The position numbers were made by a program, and so were the translations under genes. Below, piece after piece: positions 1 to 10,783 of a stretch of 64,000 nt of DNA. Location of the stretch: NCBI GenBank assembly GCA_024663395.1, contig JANFAH010000003.1, positions 3,782,001-3,846,000 of the forward strand, written 5' to 3'. How positions within the stretch are numbered: position 1 is the stretch's first letter; every line of letters starts with the position of its first letter. The notes under the pieces are model-generated. The model saw nothing but the letters and a program-made list of their open reading frames with translations. It did not search any database and was not told where the DNA came from. Source of the DNA: Pisolithus tinctorius (Eukaryota; Basidiomycota; Agaricomycetes; Boletales; Pisolithaceae).

Positions 1-430
1 GTACGTGCACTACTAACATACTCTACCCGATGGACTTGAATATTGGCCGGGATGGTTTGCACGACCCATGAAGGGGGTTCTAAAAAGGGCTAGTAAGTAC
101 TCCTTCCATCGAGAAGACCAGTCTGAATCCTTCGAGATCAAATCGGCGATGCGTGTAGCATCGGTCCTTGAAACCGCAGAATTACGTTTACCTTCCCGGC
201 TCACGGTTGCATTTTCTCCGCCGCACGCTCATGTTCCACCTCACCGTCAGTAGGCCGGCTAAGAGCCACTGTTGGCTTATACGTGGTTGCAGAATTGGAG
301 TAACAAGGACCTGCTGAAGCCAGCGTTATTAATGTAACAAAATGAGATTCGAACGATGGGCATCCTGACTTTAGCTTTGCACCCAGTATTGGTGGGCAAT
401 CAGACCATTCCCAAAGCTGCAAGAAATGAT
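1..430 (-). repeat. Upstream block of a 7-TM family copy lying off the left edge
   Basis: Positions 1-150 match the sequence just upstream of the start codons of copies A (2286-2440), C (6090-6220), D (10812-10950) and E (15055-15190). Shared pieces are CACTACTAA near the left end, the GGTTTGCAC...CCCATGA box and the AGTACTCCTTCCATC box. The orientation implies another minus-strand copy whose start codon is just left of base 1. Positions 270-430 match a second recurrent block, also at 6330-6560, 11080-11300 and 15290-15370. No coding exon of that copy is visible here. Confidence 0.7.
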
Positions 431-1057
431 TTAATTACGATCAGATAAGAAAGGGCCACTGAACCACGGCCTGCATGCATGCCTCGCAGCACGTGAAAAC
501 ATGTACTTCAAACGATCGAGAGATACGAGTCAGTCAACCACGAACGGCTCTAGTGAGGGTTACGACAGTGAACTGATGCCTCGAGCATGACTTGACTATT
601 ATCAGGTGCTGACCCACAAGAATCTAATGGGACGAGGATTGGGCGAAATGGTTTAAATCCAATGGCCAGAGGACGAGAGTGAGTGTCATAGCTGTGTTGG
701 CGCAGCGGGATACACCCATTGCTGATCATGGAAGAAAGACCGCACGCATAACAGTGCAACTTCAGGACACCCGTCAAGTGCGCATCCGCTGCACGTGTTC
801 GACAAATCTGTCAGGAATCTGAGGCGTCTGGTCCAACACGAAAAAAGCAGCCTTTGTATCCACGCTGATTGGGGGGCGACACCTTCAATTCTGCCATGTG
901 CACTGGTCATAAACGTTCTCTAATACACGGTATGTTATAGAGAACCCAATAAACATAGTAACCCACCATTGCAACAGGTGTTGTATGGCAGTACACCGGT
1001 GAAAATACATAACAGGATAAAATTGTAAGGCAGTTTTGGCTTCAGCGGGGTTGGGGA
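431..1057. other. Spacer between 7-TM copies, repeat-unit sequence only
   Basis: No gene is supported. Positions 590-640 resemble 11395-11470, and 900-1040 resembles the 3' flank of copies D (9440-9577) and E (13660-13782), so the stretch is diverged repeat-unit sequence including the probable 3' UTR of copy A. Confidence 0.5.
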
Positions 1058-2259
1058 TCACATGGTACAGTACTTCTCTTCCTCCGCCAGTGTAGCGGGT
1101 TGCTTGCAATGCGTTGCAGGCCCAGCATCCAAGTCTGCAGTGCAAGGTGTGGAAGACCACTTGTCCACTGCTCCAATTTCACTCTCAGACTTCCTGTCAT
1201 GTACTGTTCGCAAGTTCGTTTTGAACGAGAACACATCGCCAGATAACGGTTGACTGCGGGTCTGAACCCACTCCGATCCCGAAAACCAGAGCGTGGCGCA
1301 CAATACACCCATGACAGTCACGTAGCTGTTGATGTACCATAGAAGTGCGTCCATGGCGAGGTGTCGAGCAGTTGTGACAAAGAGGACTATTAAGACAATG
1401 TTGAAGATGAGAGAGAGGACGAAATTGGCAGCGGAAATGTAAAAGATTTAGCGGACACGGGCTGGCATTCCACCTGCTGTATACCGGAAAATGCATGTCG
1501 TTCAATCCCCCTCCGAAGACATGTATAGGAGAACATACTCACAGCGTTTTATCGAACCCGTGCGGACATGGAGGTTGTAAAGGAAGAGACCAACGGAATA
1601 CCTAGTGAAAGAGAAACAATTGAGGCTTTCGATGGAATTCTCAAGGGTGTACCAACTGACATGTTATCCATTGTTTGCATTGTCCATTCAGCGATCAAGT
1701 TAGGGTTGCGAAACAAACGATCTGGCACAATTGCAATACCCCTAGAACAGTCATCGACGAAGAGAATCTGTATGCAGAATCACCACGCGTGGACTTGAAT
1801 ATCAATGAGGTAACGCACGATAACTACAACCCGGGCACATTTGACACAGAAGGGGATTGTAAATATCTTCAGTAGAGTGGCCGGAGGTGTGCTGGAGATT
1901 GGATAGAGTGCAAAGATGCGAGTTAACAATATCGAGTCGCACAGTATTGGTGGGAAGAGAACGAAGATAACTACGACAGTAATAACACTCGTCTTCGGTG
2001 GATTGAATGGATCGACTATCGGCTTCCCAAACTGGATGCCAAGCAATATGCCCATCGTTAGGACGAGACAGATAGCAAATACATTCAGCCGGAATACCAG
2101 ACGGCGTCGAGACTCCTTGGTGGAGAGTGCAAGAAGGGTGATGAAGAGGGTAAACAGGGAGGCAGAGAAAGCAGTATTTGCCATGAAAGAGACAAAATTT
2201 GGACGCATATCGCTGACAAACTTGTCGATGACAGCTTCTGGATCTGTCACTGAGGACAT
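1058..2259 (-). pseudogene. 7-TM membrane protein family, copy A, single nonsense mutation
   Basis: Four exons can be placed by homology to copies D and E: 2259-1819, 1767-1661, 1601-1543 and 1476-1058, with introns of 51, 59 and 66 nt. The exons sum to 1026 nt, exactly 342 codons, and every junction keeps phase. Predicted helices follow the family: three or four in exon 1 (including LFVILLAL-like, NVFAICLV and FPPILCDSILL segments), one across exons 2-3 (AEWTMQ...SVGLFLYNL) and two in exon 4. The conserved glutamine of the RIRQIFYIS motif is TAA here (minus strand, 1450-1448), so translation would stop at residue 211, before helices 6 and 7. Exon 2 is 21 nt shorter than in D. The gene is otherwise open, so this is a young pseudogene or a truncated allele. 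Confidence 0.82.
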
Positions 2260-3266
2260 TTGTGAGATGAGGAGAATTTAAATGCACACGCACACCACTA
2301 ATATACTTGACTCCATGGATTGAATGTTGCCTGGCTGGTTTGCACAGCCCATGAAAACAAGTTCTAAAAAGAGTTAATATTCCTTCCATCAAGAAGACTA
2401 GTCTGAATTCTTTATCGTTTGAGATACAAGATCAATGGCGGCGGTACAGTATCCGTATTCAAAATCATGTACTTACCTATCAATCTTCTTTCCTGATGGC
2501 TACAGAGCACTTTCCATACTGGCCGTTGGAAAATTCAAGTAACAAGACCAGCTAAGCTGCTGTTGTCGACACCCTGATAAACACAAGTTATGATCAATGG
2601 GGCACCTGGGCGTCGTTCTCCAGTAACACTGGAACTTGGTCGATAACGATGTTAACTGGTGTCTAGTACAGGCTGTTCCTCAACGACCATAATTGTGAAC
2701 TGCCAATTCCAGATTTTACGAGCCTCTGTAGTGTTCCCTTACAGATCAGGTCCTTGCCTTCCATTTTCTGCCTGAATGCGACAAGAATTGTTTGGTAGAT
2801 GGGCTTTGGTATTATTCGTTATACTCAGACTCGGAAAACGGCAGTAAAATCGGGGGAGCAATGAACAGCAAGGAACCCGGGCCAGTTGGTGCCAGCTGGT
2901 TCTGTATCTGACGATTATATAAGCGACTGCAAGGGAAAGCGAAGTCGTATGCGCAGGAGTGAACGTTTGAACACTGCAAGCGGCTGAGAACTATTCAAAC
3001 AGCATGGCTCTTTCTTGATTACATTTTCTTTTGCAGATTCAGATGACCCATGTCTCCCAGGCCCTAAAGTTGGAGTTAGAAGGTCCCCAATATTGCAACA
3101 TGCTTTCATTGCAGTGATTTCATTAACATGGATTCTAGCTCAGCAGATTTTATTAACGAACCTGCAGCTCCCGTGGTGGCCGGCTGATTGTGAGGTGGAA
3201 CACATCTGGGAATTGCCCGTTGACCATCAGGCAAAGAAGGTCGATACGTAATTCTGTGGTTTCAAG
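2260..3266. other. Spacer with recurrent upstream blocks
   Basis: Positions 2286-2440 hold the shared upstream (probable promoter) block of copy A. Positions 2740-2870 resemble 6640-6710, 11480-11580 and 15590-15700, containing a shared ACAA..TTGTTTGG(C/T)AGA core. No open reading frame has coding character. The two diverging gene directions here (A minus, B plus) imply an inversion within the tandem array. Confidence 0.5.
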
Positions 3267-4130
3267 GTGTTCGCAATGGAAGGAGTAAGCACTAACGCTT
3301 TTAGAGTCGACCATGATGGGCCGTGCAAACCACGTAGGGGATCAATCGATCATCCAGTTCATAAGGTAAGTAGACCATACTTATTACTGGCGCATCTATA
3401 CGTTCGGGTGCAGATCGGACCTCACAGATATCCTCGGTGGCGGGTCCAGGTGCTGCGTATCGTTGGTGGGTTCGCCGGTTTCGCGCATCCATCTTTCAAC
3501 CTTTCTGATGTGCATGCTGCTTTCTCCTCCCGTCTGTTTACCCTCTATATTCCTTTTTGCACTTTCTACCAAAGAGTCTCGACGTAGCGTGGTATTCCAA
3601 CTGAATGTGTTTGCTATTTGTCTCCTCCTTGTGGCGGGGGTGTTGAATGACTTAACCGTCGGGATGGCTATTGTCGACCCGTTTATTCACTGATGATAGC
3701 CAGTTTTTATCTCGCAGCATGCGCCTTTCTTCCCTCCCCCTAGTACTGCATGACCCGATGTTGCTGATTCGCTGCTCTATGCTCTCGGCGGCACACCTCC
3801 CGTATGGTAGTTTTCACGTGTTACCTTGTTGACATTTATGTCCGTTGCACACTGATCTTAGATGCGGTGAGGTCACAGTCCGCCAGTGGGTTCACTATCC
3901 TGACGTTATATCTGATCGCTGAATGGACGATACAAGCCACGGGCAACTTAGAAGTTACCATCCTCCATGATCCGCTGAAGGCTTACTCGACTTTTCTACA
4001 GGGAGATACTCCGTCTGCCTTTTTCTTCACATCCTCCATGTCCACACAAGTTTGACAAAATGCCGTGAATATGTTCTCCTGTGTCCTTGGAGGCGGACTG
4101 AAAGAAACACATTTCCCGATATGCAACAGG
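3267..4130 (+). pseudogene. 7-TM family, inverted decayed relic B
   Basis: The plus strand carries recognisable family pieces in different frames: an upstream box (3270-3360), the exon 1 core with ALSTKESRR and VVFQLNVFAICLL (about 3560-3640), the exon 1 end CYLVDIYVR (about 3810-3850), the AEWTIQ segment (about 3920) and the region preceding exon 4 (about 4080-4130). Frame changes separate the pieces; the STKESRR stretch, for example, is preceded by a frame reading QRVST. Exon 4 with helices 6 and 7 is missing. It is the only long relic of the family on this strand apart from F. Confidence 0.75.
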
Positions 4131-4846
4131 TGACATATCAGATCTGTCTCTGAAACCTCAAATACACTCGAGGCTTTGGCCCTTCTCTCTGGGTCTCTTG
4201 AAAGTGCCCATGCTGCCCTGTCCAGTGTCAGATACGTTGGTTTCCAGTCAATGATAAGGAGACACACGGATGACCTTGGCAAGATGGGACAGCTCTTCTT
4301 CCAGAAATGAAGAGCACAGTCAGGTATGCAAATTCTCCCTGCGACTCATGTTGTGCAAGTACGCTCCTTTTTCGTCGATGTCAAGCTAGCTAAACCCAGG
4401 AGATGAGTTAGTCTTACAGCACGACACTGAAACTAGGCATCCCCCATGGGCCTTTGGACTCCCCAACCAAATAGCAATTGTCGTGAACTGGCAACATTCA
4501 ACATTCCAGCCGGAACGAGCTTGGTGAGGCTGGGTGGTAGTATTAATAACGATGTATTCAGCTGAATAAGATGCAGGCGATTGACGTCTCTAGGTCCGAG
4601 AGACCTAGGCAGACCATAAAACGGCCTTCGAACACACCTTCAGGTGTCCATCTACCGCATTTGATCGATAAGTATGTCGGGAATTCGGCGTGTCCACATA
4701 AAACGAAAAAAGCGACTTGGGCATCTACTCGAATTGGGGATAGGATGACCAGCTCAGCTGCCTGTGTGCGCCAGTCACAAGCAATCTCTTGTACACTGTA
4801 TGTTACAAAGAACCTAATGTGGTTTTGACTTCAGAAGGGTTGGGGG
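4131..4846. other. Spacer, shared with the D/E repeat units
   Basis: Positions 4180-4570 align with 11715-12160 (shared GACAAGATGGGACAACTCTTC-like and AGGAGATGAGTTAGT segments). Positions 4570-4846 align with 9280-9480 and 13480-13690. This is repeat-unit sequence downstream of copies C, D and E. No gene is supported. Confidence 0.5.
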
Positions 4847-6054
4847 TCACACTGTACAGTACTTATCCTCTTCCACCGCAGGGCCGGCGTCCAAGTCTGT
4901 CGTGTCAGGTGTGGCAAACTTCTTACCAACCATTACACCTTCACTCCCACATTCCCTGCCAGTGTCATATACCCTTCGCAAGTCCGGTTTGAGTGGAAAC
5001 ATGTCATCAGATAACGGCTTGCTGCGAGTTCGAACCCACTCCGGTCTGGAGAACCAGACCGTTGCGCACAGTACACCAATGACGGTTACATAGTTGTTGA
5101 TCAACCACAGCAACGAGCCGATGAGTAAGAGTTCTTCACTAGGAACAATAGTTGTGTTGAAGATGATTAGTACAATGTTGAAGATTAGAGGGAAGACGAA
5201 ATTGGTGGCGGAAATGTAAAAGATTTGGCGGATACGGGCCGGCATTCCGCCTGCTGCATGATGGGAAATATGTGTTGTTCAGTCCACCTGCAAAGATACA
5301 GGAAAACCTACTCACGGCGTTTTACCAAAATCGTGCGGACATGGAGGTTATAAAGGAAGAGGGTAACAGAATACCTTTTCAGAAAGGAACCAGCTAGGAC
5401 TTTGAATGAAGCATTTCCAGTTTATCAACTCACATGTTGTCCACTATTTGCATCGTCCATTCTGTGACCATATAAGGGTTACGAAACCAGGTGCTGTCTT
5501 CACTCTGGGCAAGACCTTCTGCAGTCGTCGCAGAACCAACATATTTGTTAAAGAAAAGAGTCTGCATATGGAATCAGTGGATAATCGACCTAAATATCGA
5601 CAAGTAACACACAAGAATTACCACTCGGGCGCATTTGATGCAGAATGGGAATGCAAAGATCTTCAATAAAGTGGCCGGGCGTGTACTGGAAAGCGGATAC
5701 AGTGCAAAGAGGCGAATTAACAATATCGAGTCGCATAGTAATGGTGGGAAGAGGGTGAAGGCGAGTCCAGCAAGGGGGATATTTGGCGTTAGCCAATAGA
5801 GCCGACCTACTGTGACCTTCCCTTCGCTGAAGCCAAGTAATACGCCCATTGTTAGGACGATGCAGATAGCAAATACATTCAGTGGGAACACCACACAGCG
5901 TCGAGACTCCTTGGTGGAGAGTGCAAGAAGGACAACAAAGAGGGTAAACAAAGAGGCAGAGAAAGCAGTATGTACCACGGTAGAAATGAAAGCCAGGACG
6001 TATGGTTTTGACGAACGCATTAATGATAGCTTCTGGATCCGCCACTGAGGACAT
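4847..6054 (-). pseudogene. 7-TM membrane protein family, copy C, exon 1 frameshift
   Basis: The start ATG at 6054 aligns with those of D and E, and exon 1 ends before a GTGTGT donor at 5612. Exon 1 is 442 nt against exactly 441 nt in A, D and E, so it carries a net +1 change. The shift falls after about codon 20, within the short N-terminal segment before helix 1. Exon 2 (TLFFNKYVG...MQIVDN), exon 3 (YSVTLFLYNLHVRT) and exon 4 (4847-5253, MPARIRQIFYIS to KYCTV) are open. An upstream in-frame ATG at 6086 could start a protein with a different N-terminus that enters the correct frame before helix 1, so a working product is not excluded. Confidence 0.78.
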
Positions 6055-7029
6055 TGGTGAGAGGATGTGAATCTGGAGGCAAACACGCACCACTAATATA
6101 CTCTACTTGCTGGGTTGCTTGTTGCCCTGGCTGGTGTGCACAGCCCATGAAGGCAGGTTCTAAATGGATTTAGTACTCCTTCCATCAAAAAGACTAGTCT
6201 GAACTCTCTAAGATCAAAGATCAATGGCAAATAGGCATATACCTTCTTCCCTCGTAGTTGAAGGGCGTTTTTTGCACTTGTACTGGCACCTTCATATTCC
6301 ATCTCACTGTCAGTCGGCTAACCTGGAGCCACCTTTGGTTGATACGTAGTTACAGAATTGAAGTAGCAAGACCTGCTAATGCTAGCGTTGTTACCAGTGT
6401 AGCAAACACGAGAGACAATCGATAGGCATCTTGATTCCAATCTTGCGCCTAGTATTGATGGAAAATTGGGGTGTTGATCATGAAACACGACAGACGCTTC
6501 GGCCATTCCCAAAGCTGCAAGAAACGATTTAGTCGCAATTAGGAAAGAGCTGCATGGCAGATATGGAGCCGATCATGGACATGCGTACTTCGGACCGCGT
6601 GCAAATACAACAAACGACTGGGGATACGAGTAGTTCATGCAAATAGAATTGTTTGGCAGACGGACTGTGGTATCTGTTGGATTTGGACTCAAAAAGCGGA
6701 GGCAAGATACAAGACAGGGAGAACACACCGTTATGAAGCCAGTTGCCGCCGTCACTGCGCATTCGAGAGGTTCCCACGGCACCGCCACCAGTCAATTTCT
6801 CATACATACTACCAGCATACTACAGCCAGGTCCTTCGCTGGAACATCCAGTACATCTTCCGTGCGGCTTTTCCATACCTTGTCGTAACTAAATGCTTTTC
6901 GCAGCTAGAACATCCATACGTTCCTCCTGTGCCGCTATCATCACCTCGTAAGTGCTCTATAGCCATCAGGCAAGAAGATCAATACACAATTTCATTGCTG
7001 GTACTTCTCAGGCGTCAATCTCAGGTGAT
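6055..7029. other. Spacer with shared upstream block of copy C
   Basis: Positions 6090-6220 are the recurrent upstream block. Positions 6330-6560 and 6640-6720 repeat the second and third recurrent blocks. On the minus strand at about 6318-6410 a hydrophobic stretch (TLVTTLALAGLATSIL) matches one at about 11110-11170, but stops and frame changes differ between the copies, so any ancestral exon there is dead. Confidence 0.45.
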
Positions 7030-7440
7030 TCAGATTCAGTCTTCTCAAAGGAAGGAGTACTAACTCCTTTTGGACTTCGCCTCCATGGGCTATGCAAACT
7101 TCGGGCAATGATCCAGCACATGAGGTAGGATATCTCACCAACGTCTTCGGTGACTTATTCAGATGCCACAATTAATGGGTTCGTCAATGTCGTACTATAT
7201 CCGAGTCCTCTTGTTCGACCAGAAGGATGCCATTTTATTGACTGTCACAAGGCATCGATTCAAAATATATTTGCTTTCACGACATCTGCACTACTCCTTG
7301 CAGATTGGTCACCGCTTCCTACACCTTGCTTATCGCACAGGAACTGTGTGATTAAGTTGACTGTAACCACATATCACAACTTGATCATTTTACTGCGCGC
7401 TGGCAGCCAACTAAGGAATATACTGATGTATAGGTAGGAA
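7030..7440 (+). pseudogene. 7-TM family, inverted decayed relic F
   Basis: The plus strand at 7030-7115 is the reverse orientation of the recurrent upstream box (AGGAGTACTAACTCCTTTTG then CATGGGCTATGCAAAC). It is followed at about 7145-7195 by a segment translating as SSVTYSDATINGFVN, close to the SVTDTEAIINEFVN start of copy E. About 7265-7290 reads QNIFAFTTSALLL, like the NVFAICLVL helix. The rest cannot be followed. This is a second opposite-strand remnant, shorter than relic B. Confidence 0.55.
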
Positions 7441-9577
7441 GCTGTTGTATAGCTGACACCCGATCATCTCGGCCATTCCTGGTTATATAGTTCAGGCGCA
7501 GCTGTCAACACCGACAAACCTTTCCAAGCACGCCTTATGGGAACTTTCACCCGACCACCTAAGGTATGGATCGGGTGACTTGTGCATTTCTCTGTCCAAC
7601 AGTTACCACGCAAACTCCTATGCTGGCTGAGCGTGATCACAGGACGGTTAGTCCCAGAGACGGGTCTTTTCGCGACGCGTTCAGACATACGATTGCGAAA
7701 GCTGGGAGCCAAAAAATTCTGTGCAACCGGGTGTGGTCAAGAGGTCATGCCCTCTGCCAGTTCTTTCGGATCTTTATGGCTTCCGATTAATGCCTTGCAC
7801 TCCTCGAGCGCACTCAGTGCCGTTGGATGTGTCGAGTATTTAAAAGGGGCCGTCGTACTCCTCCTTTGGTGAAAGCCTGGATACAGCGAAATCACACCCA
7901 CACCCACATGATAAATGGTGAGCCTTGATTGGTGGGGGGTTGTGTGCCTATGACTGTTGAGTAGATTTCAAACCGGGCATTCACCAGTGCTCGATAACTT
8001 ACCACAATATCTAAGCTAGGGTTCACTCACGTGTCGGTGCTCGTAACACCAATTCTCCATCTTCAGAATAGGTCCTTTCTTCCGCTCGTTATCTAAACTG
8101 CCACGCGTAATTTTGCGGCTATACTAGACCGGAAGAGCATTTATTCTATGGATATGTTGAAAGCTCAGTGAAGCACGATTCCCAATAAGAAGGGCACTCC
8201 ACTAGCGTTTTCCCCATTTTTGGGAAAGGCAAGTTATGAGGAGAATATGCATACCTGACTACGTTCTTCAACCCTTCACCTGCGAAAGCACGGCTGGCCG
8301 TCATTGCAGTGCCGACCCCTGTCCCCGCTTTGGTGGACTTGGAACCACCATTTTTCTATCCATCAGGGTCGTCATTTCACCATGAGCACTGCCGAGCGAC
8401 TCAGCAAGAGGCTGCACGCTCGAGCATGCAGCGGTTCCGATTCCAGATGACGACGAAGGTGTGGACTCGGCGGCCCTCCCACAAATCTGTGCCGCTGGAC
8501 GCAGGTTTAATTCGAGACGTTCCCAAAACTTCCCGAAACTTCACGTTCATTCATTCCATTGAAGGTGCTACCTCAGCGGAATCCCTCCGGCTCACGTGCA
8601 AACGACAGCACTAGCTCGAATTCTTGTCGCTTCAATTTTGCGAGCACTTGCATTATTGGCTCTGGTCTGGGCCAACTGAGTCTGGGGCAAGAGGCTTTGG
8701 ACATTGCAGGCGATGCCTTTCTGCTCATTTGTGGTAAGAGCTACTTGCAAGAATACACCCTGGAGGCCAAGAACGACTTCGTATCAAAAGATATCTATTT
8801 GGCTCTTTTAACAGTGCATCGGCATCCTTAAAGATTTGGATGAACTGACATTGGATTGATGACTACTGCCTAGCTGATCATCGAGCGTTTTTAGAGACCG
8901 ACAACAACCCGTGCAGGGTCGCTGAAGAAGCCCGATCTCATCCACTATTTGTCTCGACCTTACCACACCGGTCAGTGTTTATAATGACGCGTTACGCAGA
9001 CCTGCGAGCTGTGGGATTATGGGGACAATGTCAGTAAAGCGCCTGTTCCTTTCTGCCACAGGTACACTTTACGTCCTCCAAGCTTCATATCCCCAACTGA
9101 GACCAAAGGCGGACCAGATATCGGTCACTCCTCCCTCCTCGATTAAGATCAACTCACACTGCATTTTGGTCGGGCGAACGATAACGGGTAAACCGTTATG
9201 GCTAGTTTTACCTCCCAATCTCCGCCCACTTTGATCTCGCAGTCCAAAACGTTGCACGCCACTGATGCATCAAGACCTGTTACGAGAACCTAGCTAGACC
9301 ACGAAACGGTCATTAATCACCCCTTCTGGTGCTCATCCGCTGTAATCAAGAATTCGGCGCGTCTGCACAACACAAACAAGCGACCTTCGCATCCACCCGA
9401 TTTGGGGATGACCCGGTGACCCATTCGCACCAGTCACAAGTAATCCCATACCCTGTATGTTACAGATAACCTAATGTACATAGAGTAACCAATCATTTCA
9501 AGAAGCATCACATGCGAGTACACTGGTGAGGACATGAACGAACTAGGACAAAGTTTTGACTTCAGAAGGGTTGGAGA
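7441..9577. repeat. Repeat-unit block downstream of copy D
   Basis: Most of 8440-9260 aligns with 12540-13450 downstream of copy E. Examples are CTACCTCAGCGGAATCCCT against CACCTCAGCAGAATCCCT, and TACGCAGACCTGCGAGCTG against TACGCAGACCTCCGAGCTG. Both are broken by frameshifts and stops on either strand and I recognise no family. Positions 9440-9577 hold the shared 3' flank of the 7-TM genes. Positions 7441-8440 hold nothing I can support. Confidence 0.55.
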
Positions 9578-10783
9578 TCATACTGCATAATACTTATCCT
9601 CTGCCGTCACAGGCTCGGCCTCCAAGTCAACCATGTCAGGTGCAGAAAACCTCTTGCCAACTACTAGAAGTTCACTCCTACACTCCCTGCCAGTGTCACG
9701 TACCCGTTGCAAGTTCAGTTTGAGCGAAAACGCGTTGTCAGATAGTGGTTCGTTGCGAGTCCGAACCCACTCCGATCTGGAGAACCAGACCGTTGCGCAT
9801 AATACACCAATGACGGTTACGTAGCTGTTGACCAACCATAGCAGCTCGCCAGCGAGGAGGAGCTGAGCAGTTGTGGCGAAAGCTGTGTTGGCGATGATTA
9901 GTACGATGTTGAAGATGAGAGGGAAGACGAAGTTTGCAGCGGATATGTAAAAGATTTGGCGGATACGGGCTGGCATTCCAGTTGCTACGAGACGGAAAGT
10001 ACGTGTCGTTCAGTCTACCTGCAAAAATGTGGGACAACATACCCACCGCGTTTTATCGAATCCGTGCGCGCACGGAGATTGTAAAGGAAGAGGGTAACGG
10101 AATACCTTTTCGAAAAGAAACGGCTAAGACTTTGAATGAGGCGTTTCCAGGCTTCTCGACTCACATGTTGTCCGCTATTTGCATCGCCCATTCAGCGACC
10201 ATGTAGGGGTTACGGAAAAAGGTGGTGGCCTCATTCAAGAGGACACTTGCTACGGTCGTCGCAGACCTAACATAGTTATTGAAGAGAAGAGCCTGCATAC
10301 AGGATCAATGGGCAAAGAACTTTAACCCGATAATCAACGTACAAGAACTACCACTCGAGCGCATTTGATGCAGAATGGGAACGCAAATATCTTCAGTAGA
10401 GTAACTCGAGGTGTACTGGAGAGCGGATAGAGCGCGAAGAGGCGGGTTAACAATATCGAGTCGCACAGCAACGGTGGGAAGATGGTAAAGGTGATTGCTG
10501 CAAGGGGAACACTTGGCGGTAGCCAATTGAGCTGGCCTACTACGACCTTCCCATTGGTGAGACCGGTCAATACGCCCATTATTAAGACGAGACAGATAGC
10601 AAACACATTCAGTCGGAATACCACGCGGCGTCGAGACTCCTTGGTGGAAAGTGCAAGAAGTATAACAAAGAGGGTAAGCAAAGAGGCAGAGAACGCAGCA
10701 TTTACCACGCTAAAGACGAAAGATGGGCGTATGGTGTCGAGGAGTGCATTAATGGCAGCTTCTGGATCCGTCGCTGAGGACAT
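9578..10783 (-). CDS. Seven-transmembrane (GPCR-topology) membrane protein, copy D, intact
   Basis: Exons are 10783-10343 (441 nt), 10292-10165 (128), 10105-10047 (59) and 9984-9578 (407); introns are 50, 59 and 62 nt with donors GTACGT, GTGAGT and GTGGGT. The total is 1035 nt, encoding 344 aa. The apparent early stop after ARVVVL is intronic. Hydrophobic segments lie near residues 22-45, 55-76, 85-112, 126-147, 178-198, 215-240 and 245-268, giving seven helices. Conserved family motifs are ALSTKESRRR in the first loop, LLCDSILLTRLFALYP in helix 3, IKCARVVVL in helix 4 and RIRQIFYISAANFVFP in helix 6. The C-terminus is hydrophilic and ends KYYAV. The topology is receptor-like and the family seems basidiomycete-specific from memory. 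Ligand and function are unknown, and it need not be a pheromone receptor. Confidence 0.85.

Noticed and set aside
10331..10342. TGA soon after ARVVVL in copy D, as if exon 1 were truncated
   Set aside because: It lies inside a 50-nt intron with GTACGT and GCAG borders; copies A, C and E have a matching 50-51 nt intron, and the next exon is open in phase.
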